DNA of 64,000 nt from Micromonospora sp. NBC_01813 (GTDB lineage: Bacteria; Actinomycetota; Actinomycetes; Mycobacteriales; Micromonosporaceae). Shown here piece after piece: positions 58,666 through 64,000 of the stretch. A program made the translations under genes and the position numbers. The stretch spans positions 126,501-190,500 of the forward strand of contig NZ_CP109067.1 in NCBI RefSeq assembly GCF_035917335.1, read 5' to 3'. The stretch's first letter is position 1; each line of letters begins with the position of its first letter. A model generated the notes under the pieces. The model was not told the origin of the DNA. It searched no databases and saw only the letters and a list, made by a program, of their open reading frames with translations.

Positions 58666-58842
58666 GGGTGGGTGGAGTGTGTGAACGTCGGGATCTCGGC
58701 CGGTAGCGGGAGCCGATGAGCTGGTGGTGGGGGAGTGGGCGACCCCCGTTGAATCGGGCGCGTCCGGACACGTACGCGCCGGCACCGCAAACCCCGCACC
58801 CGTGCAGATCCGTCTGCCTGCACAAAGAGGAAGCCGATTCAC

Positions 58843-61587
58843 ATGCGTAGAACCATTGCCGGCGCGCTGGCGGCCGTCGTGGTCACCGGCGTCGCGGCCG
58901 TCGTGACCCAGGTGGCCGTCAGCGATGCCGTGTCACCCGCACGAGCGGCCGCCGCCGACCCGTACTCCTGGCGTAACGTCCGGATCGACGGCGGCGGCTT
59001 CGTCCCGGGAATCATCTTCAACGAGACCGAACGCGACCTCATCTACGCCCGGACCGACATCGGCGGTGCCTACCGCTGGGAACAGGTCAGCCAGTCGTGG
59101 ACTCCGCTGCTGGACTGGGTGGGCTGGGACGAATGGGGCTGGAACGGGGTCCTGAGTCTGGCGACCGATCCGGTCCAGACCAACCGGGTGTACGCGGCGG
59201 TCGGCATGTACACCAACGACTGGGATCCGAACAACGGCGCGATCCTGCGCTCGACCGACAAGGGCAACACCTGGCAGGCGACCGAGCTGCCGTTCAAGGT
59301 CGGCGGCAACATGCCGGGCCGTGGCATGGGGGAGCGGTTGGCCATCGACCCGAACGACAACAGCGTGCTCTACCTCGGGGCGGAGAACGGCAACGGGCTG
59401 TGGCGCAGCACCAACCATGGCCAGACCTGGTCCAAGGTGGTGAGCTTCCCCAACCCCGGCAACTGGGCCGAGGACCCGGACGACCCCAACGGTTATCTCA
59501 GCCACCAGCCCGGCGTCGTCTGGGTGACCTTCGACGAGACCACCGGCAGCCAGGGCAGCGCCACCCAGCACATCTACGTCGGCGTGGCCGACCTGCAGAA
59601 CACCGTCTACCGCAGCACCGACGGCGGCACCACCTGGCAGCGACTCGCCGGGCAACCGACCGGCTTCATCGCCCACCAGGGCAAGATCGACTACGCGACC
59701 GGCACCCTGTACATCGCCACCAGCGACAACGGCGGACCGTACGCCGGCGACCACGGCGACGTGTGGAAGTACGCCACCGCGACCGGCCAGTGGACGCGGA
59801 TCAGTCCGGCTCCGTCGGACGACACCGCCAACAACTGGTACGGGTACTCCGGGCTCAGCGTCGACCGGCAGAATCCGGGCACCGTGCTGGTGACCGGATA
59901 CAGCTCGTGGTGGCCGGACACGTTCATCTATCGCAGCACCGACGGCGGCGCGACGTGGACGTCGTTCTACGACATCGCCTACCCGAGCCGTACCAACCAC
60001 TACACGATGGACATCAGCGACTCCCCGTGGTTGTCCTGGGGAGCCCATCCGCAACCACCCGAAGTGACCCCGAAACTGGGCTGGATGACCGAAGCGTTGG
60101 CGATCGACCCGCACGACGCCGACCGATTCATGTACGGCACCGGTGCCACCATCTACGGCTCGACCAACCTGACCGCGTTGGACACCGGCGGCACCGTCGC
60201 CATCCGTACCATGGTCGAGGGCCTGGAGGAGACCGCGGTGCTCGACCTGGTCAGCCCGCCGACCGGCGACGCCTTCCTGATCTCCGGTCTGGGCGACATC
60301 GGCGGCTTCCGGCACACCGACCCCGACACCGCGCCAACGCTGATGCACGATCAACCCAACCTGGGTGCCAACACCAGCATCGACTACGCCGAGCTGAATC
60401 CGCAGCAGATGGTCCGGGTCGGCAACGGTGACTCCGGCGTCAGCCGGATCGCCTACTCGTACAGTTCCGGCGCGAACTGGTACGCCGGCAGCGAGCCCGG
60501 CGGCGTCACATCCGGCGGTACGGTGGCCGTCGCGGCCGACGGCAGCCGGGTGGTGTGGAGCCCGGGCGGCACCGGCGTGCACTACGCCACCAGCTTCGGC
60601 GGTGGCTTCAGCCCGTCGACCGGGGTGCCGGCCGGTGCCGTGGTGGAGGCCGACCGGGTGAACGGCAACACGTTCTACGCCTACGCGGGTGGGCGTTTCT
60701 ACGTCAGTACCAACGGGGGGCAGAGCTTCACGATGTCGGCCGCCACCAATCTGCCGGCCGAGTCGGCCCGGTTCAAGGCGGTCGCCGGGCACGCGGGGCA
60801 CATCTGGCTGGCCGGCGAGAGCGGGCTGTTGCGCTCCACCGACTCCGGTGCGACCTTCACCCGGGTCGACGGGGTCGGCGCCGCCCGTAACGTCGGATTC
60901 GGCAAGGCGGCACCGGGTGCCGCGTACCACGCGGTGTTCCTGGTCGGCACGATCGACGGGAACACCGGGGTGTTCCGCTCCGACGACACCGGCACCACCT
61001 GGGTGCGGATCAACGACGATCAGCACCAGTACGGCAACATGGGTGACGCGCTCACCGGCGATCCGCGGGTGTACGGCCGGGTCTACCTGGGGACCAACGG
61101 CCGCGGCATCCTGATGGCGGATCGGGTCGGCGCACCGCCCTCGCCGACCGTCAGTCCGACGACGAGCCCGAGCGTCAGTCCGAGTCCGACGACGAGTCCG
61201 AGCGTGAGTCCGAGCGTGAGTCCGAGTCCGACGACGAGTCCGAGCGTCAGTCCGACTCCTGCTCCGACTACGCCTGCTCCGGGCGGTTGCTCGGCCGCGT
61301 ACCAGCTGGTCGGCTCCTGGCCGGGTGGCTTCCAGGGTGAGGTACGCGTGACCAACACCGGCGGCTCCGGGCTGACCGGGTGGACGGTGACCTGGACGTT
61401 CGCCGGCGGTCAGCGGATCAGCCAGCTATGGGGCGGGCTGCATACCCAGAGCGGCGGCCAGGTCTCTGTTCGTAACGTTTCGTGGAACGGCAACCTCAGC
61501 CCCGGTGCCACCGCCTCGTTCGGCTTCCTCGGGGAGTCGACGTCGACCGCCGGGGTGCCGACGAACGTGAGTTGTTCCCGGAGCTGA
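58843..61587 (+). CDS. Secreted xyloglucanase (GH74) with CBM2
   Basis: 914-aa secreted enzyme. The signal peptide (MRRTIAGALAAVVVTGVAAV, cleavage near SPARA) precedes a GH74 domain of about 720 residues made of two beta-propellers: YSWRNVRIDGGGFVPGIIFN, YARTDIGGAYRWEQVSQSWT and at least seven Asp-box repeats (STDKGNTW, STDGGTTW, STNGGQSF and others). GH74 enzymes cleave xyloglucan by inversion. A Ser/Pro/Thr linker (tandem SPSPTTSPSVSP) leads to a C-terminal CBM2 (CSAAYQLVGSWPGGFQGEVR, then WTFAGGQRISQLWGGLHTQS) that binds cellulose. GAGGAAG precedes the ATG. It signals plant cell-wall degradation by the host. Confidence 0.95.
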   Translation: MRRTIAGALAAVVVTGVAAVVTQVAVSDAVSPARAAAADPYSWRNVRIDGGGFVPGIIFNETERDLIYARTDIGGAYRWEQVSQSWTPLLDWVGWDEWGWNGVLSLATDPVQTNRVYAAVGMYTNDWDPNNGAILRSTDKGNTWQATELPFKVGGNMPGRGMGERLAIDPNDNSVLYLGAENGNGLWRSTNHGQTWSKVVSFPNPGNWAEDPDDPNGYLSHQPGVVWVTFDETTGSQGSATQHIYVGVADLQNTVYRSTDGGTTWQRLAGQPTGFIAHQGKIDYATGTLYIATSDNGGPYAGDHGDVWKYATATGQWTRISPAPSDDTANNWYGYSGLSVDRQNPGTVLVTGYSSWWPDTFIYRSTDGGATWTSFYDIAYPSRTNHYTMDISDSPWLSWGAHPQPPEVTPKLGWMTEALAIDPHDADRFMYGTGATIYGSTNLTALDTGGTVAIRTMVEGLEETAVLDLVSPPTGDAFLISGLGDIGGFRHTDPDTAPTLMHDQPNLGANTSIDYAELNPQQMVRVGNGDSGVSRIAYSYSSGANWYAGSEPGGVTSGGTVAVAADGSRVVWSPGGTGVHYATSFGGGFSPSTGVPAGAVVEADRVNGNTFYAYAGGRFYVSTNGGQSFTMSAATNLPAESARFKAVAGHAGHIWLAGESGLLRSTDSGATFTRVDGVGAARNVGFGKAAPGAAYHAVFLVGTIDGNTGVFRSDDTGTTWVRINDDQHQYGNMGDALTGDPRVYGRVYLGTNGRGILMADRVGAPPSPTVSPTTSPSVSPSPTTSPSVSPSVSPSPTTSPSVSPTPAPTTPAPGGCSAAYQLVGSWPGGFQGEVRVTNTGGSGLTGWTVTWTFAGGQRISQLWGGLHTQSGGQVSVRNVSWNGNLSPGATASFGFLGESTSTAGVPTNVSCSRS

Positions 61588-61630
61588 CCCGAAGTAGGCC
61601 GAAGCCCACCGGTCCTCGCTCGGGTGCAAC

Positions 61631-61675
61631 ACCGGTAGGGGCGGCACCGATCACGTCGGTGCCGCCCCTACCGGT
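61631..61675. terminator. Bidirectional terminator (20-bp perfect stem)
   Basis: Arms 61631-61650 and 61656-61675 pair perfectly with a 5-nt loop, between the GH74 stop (61587) and the stop of the convergent gene (61710). Confidence 0.88.
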
Positions 61676-61709
61676 CGGTATGTGAGGTGTGCGGGTGGGT
61701 TCGACCCGG

Positions 61710-62111
61710 TCAGGGCCGCAAGGAGGAGCCGGTCGGTTCGTCCACCTCGACGAACTCGATCCGTGCGTCGACGGAGTCGGCACCGTCGCGGTGCGCGATG
61801 GCGGACCGGGCCATCGCCCCGGCCAGCCAACCCAGCGCCACTCCGGCGGCGGCGGCGCCGGCGATCCACGCCCATGGCATCGCGGGACGTCGTCCGGCGA
61901 GCGCGTCCACGGCGGCCATCGCCCGGTGCCGGGCTTCCCCGGTGGCGGGCCCGACCCGGTGGCCCGCTTCGCTGGCCATGTGCGAGGTGTGCCGGCGGGC
62001 CAGGCGGGCCGCGTCGCCGGCGGAACCAACAGCCGAGACCAGCTGGTCCCATGCCTGGTCGGTGATTCGTTGCGGCTTCCTGCGGCGCTCCAACAAGTTG
62101 GTCGCGAACAT
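61710..62111 (-). CDS. Hypothetical single-pass membrane protein (133 aa)
   Basis: ATG at 62111 with GGAGG about 10 nt upstream on the minus strand. A basic helical N-terminal region (LLERRRKPQRITDQAWDQLV, AARLARRHTSHMASEAGHRV) is followed by one transmembrane segment (AMPWAWIAGAAAAGVALGWL) and an acidic tail (ARIEFVEVDEPTGSSLRP). The layout recalls YtxH/DUF3618-type stress-associated membrane proteins, but no signature confirms this. Confidence 0.75.
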   Translation of the reverse strand: MFATNLLERRRKPQRITDQAWDQLVSAVGSAGDAARLARRHTSHMASEAGHRVGPATGEARHRAMAAVDALAGRRPAMPWAWIAGAAAAGVALGWLAGAMARSAIAHRDGADSVDARIEFVEVDEPTGSSLRP

Positions 62112-62628
62112 GCTGCTGCTACCTCCTCCGGCGCCGCGACCGCCAGGGAAGACAGGTCGGGCGGGTGCGACGCGTTGCGATGCGTTGCTCTGAGGTGCCC
62201 AGCCGGCGACCGCCCCAAACGTCGCGCGTCGGCCGGCTGTCGGCTGCTGAGGTCCGGCCGGGACGCGGCGGCCGGTGGGGGACGCCCGGGACGCAGGGGC
62301 GCGTCGCGCTCCCGGGGGTTGGCGCGGGCGGACAGCCTGTGTTCTGTCGCACCGGGCGGCTAGTGTTGGGACGACAGCCAGTCATGCTCCCCTGGCTGGT
62401 GCGCTCGGTTACAGCGGCACGTGCGGGATGGCAGGTCGCTTCCGGTATCCGGTGCGTAGCTCGACGCGATGGGGGCTATTATGCGGGATGTCTGATTGTG
62501 AGTGATGTCTTAGCCGTCGGGCGCAGATCTGGCCAGTTGAACGCTGGCGGGGACGCGCACAGAGGAATACCCTCGGTCGCGGCCCGCGTACTGACGAGAC
62601 GCCCTGATGGGCGAGTGGAGGTGCCCGC
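62112..62628. other. Intergenic region upstream of STAS-kinase genes
   Basis: 517 bp between divergent genes. Short plus-strand frames (for example 62165-62632) have no ribosome site and poor codon bias and are not called. TATTAT at 62474-62479 is a possible -10 element for the STAS gene, but its -35 position (17 nt upstream) has no match. Nothing else was seen. Confidence 0.4.
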
Positions 62629-62988
62629 GTGAGCCTTTCGATAGTCACATCGACGCTGCCCGGTGCGGTGGTGGAGATCTCGCCGCAAGGTGAGATCGAC
62701 GTTGATACCGCCCACGAGGTGCGTGAGGCGATCCAGGCGGTGCTGACCAAGGGTCAGCCGACCCGGATCCAACTGAACATGCGGCTGGTGACCTTCATCG
62801 ACTCGGTGGGCATCAGTGCGATGGTGGCCGGTTTCCAGGCGGCGGAGGTGAGTGGCATCAAGCTCGTCGTCACGCAGCCGAGCCGTTTCGTGCACCGTCA
62901 GCTGTGGGTGACCGGATTGCTGGGGCTGTTCGGTGCGCCGGAGCCGTACGTCGGCGATGGTGCCGAGCGTGAGGTCCCGCAGCGCTGA
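62629..62988 (+). CDS. STAS-domain anti-sigma factor antagonist
   Basis: 119 aa. GTG start with GGAGG 8 nt upstream. A single STAS fold of the SpoIIAA/RsbV type: VVEISPQGEIDVDTAHEVRE, then RIQLNMRLVTFIDSVGISAM with the phosphorylatable Ser in the FIDSVGIS loop, and IKLVVTQPSRFVHRQLWVTG. Family members in their unphosphorylated form free sigma factors from anti-sigma kinases. The soluble Ser/Thr kinase gene 76 bp downstream may be the cognate kinase, although classical partners are RsbW-type (HATPase) kinases, which are not in the window. Confidence 0.92.
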   Translation: MSLSIVTSTLPGAVVEISPQGEIDVDTAHEVREAIQAVLTKGQPTRIQLNMRLVTFIDSVGISAMVAGFQAAEVSGIKLVVTQPSRFVHRQLWVTGLLGLFGAPEPYVGDGAEREVPQR

Positions 62989-63064
62989 GCCGGGTGTTAG
63001 CGCCGCGTTAATACTTTTCGGTGAGGCTTGTCGCGAAACTGATCTTGCTGGAAAATGTTCCCTC

Positions 63065-63949
63065 GTGACATGGTTACGGGTGGGTACCACCATCTCGTTG
63101 CGCTATGTCCTACTTCGCCCGATCGGTCGAGGTGGCGTGTCCGTCGTCTACCAGGCGATCGACGTAGCGACCGCGCGACCGTGCGCGGTCAAGCTGCTCG
63201 CCCCGGCCGCCGCCGGTGACACCCGGGCCCGAGACGGGATCCGTCGCGAGGCGCTGATCGCCCAGCGGCTGCGTCATCCGAGTGTGCCGCGGGTCTTCGA
63301 CGTCGGCGAGTTGCCACTCGCCGACGGCTACACGTCCTCGTACGTGGTGATGGAGCTGTTGATCGGCCAGCTCCTCACCGCCCGGCTGGCCGATGGACCG
63401 TTGCCGTGGCGGGAAGCGGTACGCACCGCCGCCACCGCAGCGGACGTTCTGGCTGTCGCCCACCGTCGTGGCGTCGTCCATCGAGACCTCACCACCAGCA
63501 ACGTGATGTTGACCAGCGGTGGTGCCAAGGTCATCGACTTCGGGCTGGCCACGGTGACCGACAACTCCGCCGCCGACTCCCGTCGCCCGCCGGTCCGCTG
63601 GGCAACCGGCACCCACCGGTACGAGTTGCCAGCTCATCCGCTTGGCGGCGCCGGTCGACCCGGGGACGACGTCTACGCACTCGGGGTGCTGCTCTACACG
63701 ATGGTGACCGGGCGGTCGCCGTACCCCAGCGCCAGTCCGGGGTCACCGGCGACGGGCCTGCGGTTCAGTGCGTTGGCACCTACTCCGGTGCTGGTCGTCG
63801 CCGGGCTGCCGCGATTCGTCGCGGATCTCTGCCGCGCGTGCATGAGCAAACAACCGGGGGACAGGCCGACCAGCAGTGAGGCCGCGTTCGCCCTCTGGGA
63901 GCTCGTCGACCGTCCGAGCGGCTACCCGGTCACGGCCGCCGCAGGCTGA
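63065..63949 (+). CDS. Soluble Hanks-type Ser/Thr protein kinase
   Basis: 294 aa, kinase domain only, with no transmembrane segment or PASTA repeats. The Gly-rich loop is at residues 19-26 (PIGRGGVSVVY), with Lys43 (CAVKLL), Glu62 (RREALIAQRLRHPSV), HRD at 139-141 (GVVHRDLTTSNVML) and DFG at 158-160 (AKVIDFGLATV). The APE motif that normally ends the activation segment is degenerate (GTHRYELPAHPLGG), so the Glu that anchors the segment is missing. The start is GTG 63065; the site is weak. Probably cytosolic signalling; the STAS protein upstream is a candidate substrate. Confidence 0.9.
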   Translation: MTWLRVGTTISLRYVLLRPIGRGGVSVVYQAIDVATARPCAVKLLAPAAAGDTRARDGIRREALIAQRLRHPSVPRVFDVGELPLADGYTSSYVVMELLIGQLLTARLADGPLPWREAVRTAATAADVLAVAHRRGVVHRDLTTSNVMLTSGGAKVIDFGLATVTDNSAADSRRPPVRWATGTHRYELPAHPLGGAGRPGDDVYALGVLLYTMVTGRSPYPSASPGSPATGLRFSALAPTPVLVVAGLPRFVADLCRACMSKQPGDRPTSSEAAFALWELVDRPSGYPVTAAAG

Positions 63950-63962
63950 CCGGGACCGACGA

Positions 63963-64000
63963 TGCCTCTTCCCCGACCGGCCCGCGTCGAGGAAGAGGCA
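63963..64000. terminator. Hairpin at window end, after kinase gene
   Basis: A 10-bp outer stem (63963-63972 with 63991-64000) and an inner CGAC/GTCG pair, 14 bp after the kinase stop. The right arm ends at the last base of the window, so the stem may continue. Confidence 0.6.

Noticed and set aside
61142-61270. Tandem repeats in the GH74 linker as a CRISPR-like array
   Set aside because: They are in-frame Ser/Pro/Thr linker codons without spacers; ordinary for a secreted glycosidase.
62165-62632. Plus-strand frame upstream of the STAS gene
   Set aside because: No ribosome site, Arg/Gly-rich, and it overlaps the well-supported STAS start by four bases.

Overview
The window is a GC-rich chromosomal segment from an actinomycete. 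The codon use (third position almost always G or C), frequent GTG starts, the XRE/DUF397 pair, the FxsT-like TIR/NB-ARC/TPR protein and the cutinase and GH74 repertoire all suit a Micromonosporaceae-type soil or marine filamentous actinobacterium. That placement is inference; no rRNA or other marker gene is present.

Region 1 (1-18,100) is mostly a surface-polysaccharide locus. It holds the end of a polyprenyl diphosphate synthase, a GT4 glycosyltransferase, a Wzy-like polymerase, a Wzz-like chain-length protein, a Wzx-like flippase and a sulfotransferase. A small unrelated insert follows (membrane protein, divergent XRE regulator with an operator-like array, AbiEi/DUF559 protein). The locus then continues with a glycosidase-like lipoprotein, two sulfotransferases, a second GT4, two more sulfotransferases and a sugar isomerase/epimerase. 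Five sulfotransferase-type proteins suggest a sulfated exopolysaccharide or glycolipid. An 11-codon mini-ORF made by a 19-bp duplication couples the second GT4 to the next sulfotransferase.

Region 2 (18,100-25,200) contains two tRNA genes, an amine-oxidase-like flavoprotein, a TetR/QsdR regulator, a polyester-hydrolase (cutinase/PETase type) gene with a damaged-looking N-terminus, a 48-bp perfect palindrome and an orphan MmyB-like C-terminal fragment. It ends with a coupled pair: a membrane RCK (TrkA-N)-RyR protein and a SLOG-like nucleotide-sensor protein. Region 3 (25,300-29,300) is one convergent gene for a 1310-aa ParA-TIR-NB-ARC-TPR protein. Together with the RCK-RyR/SLOG pair it forms the best candidate in the window for an undescribed conflict or nucleotide-signalling system.

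Region 4 (29,600-46,300) is general accessory metabolism: an AraC/SDR divergent pair, a chloroperoxidase-like hydrolase, a GT39 mannosyltransferase, a GT2-GtrA fusion, a discoidin-type surface protein, a D-lactate dehydrogenase stub, an alditol oxidase, an Mrr-like endonuclease with an altered active site, an ArsR-SRPBCC pair and a prolyl oligopeptidase. Region 5 (46,300-54,500) has a second AbiEi/DUF559 protein, an XRE-DUF397 pair, a translationally coupled trio led by a DivIVA-like protein and a giant patatin with a multi-pass membrane tail. Region 6 (54,700-64,000) is secretory and regulatory: a trypsin-like protease, a secreted Gly/Asn-rich protein, a GH74-CBM2 xyloglucanase, a STAS anti-anti-sigma protein and a soluble Ser/Thr kinase.

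Convergent gene pairs are often separated by long, nearly perfect inverted repeats with short loops and no U-tract (18,122; 46,219; 57,485; 61,631). These probably act as bidirectional terminators.
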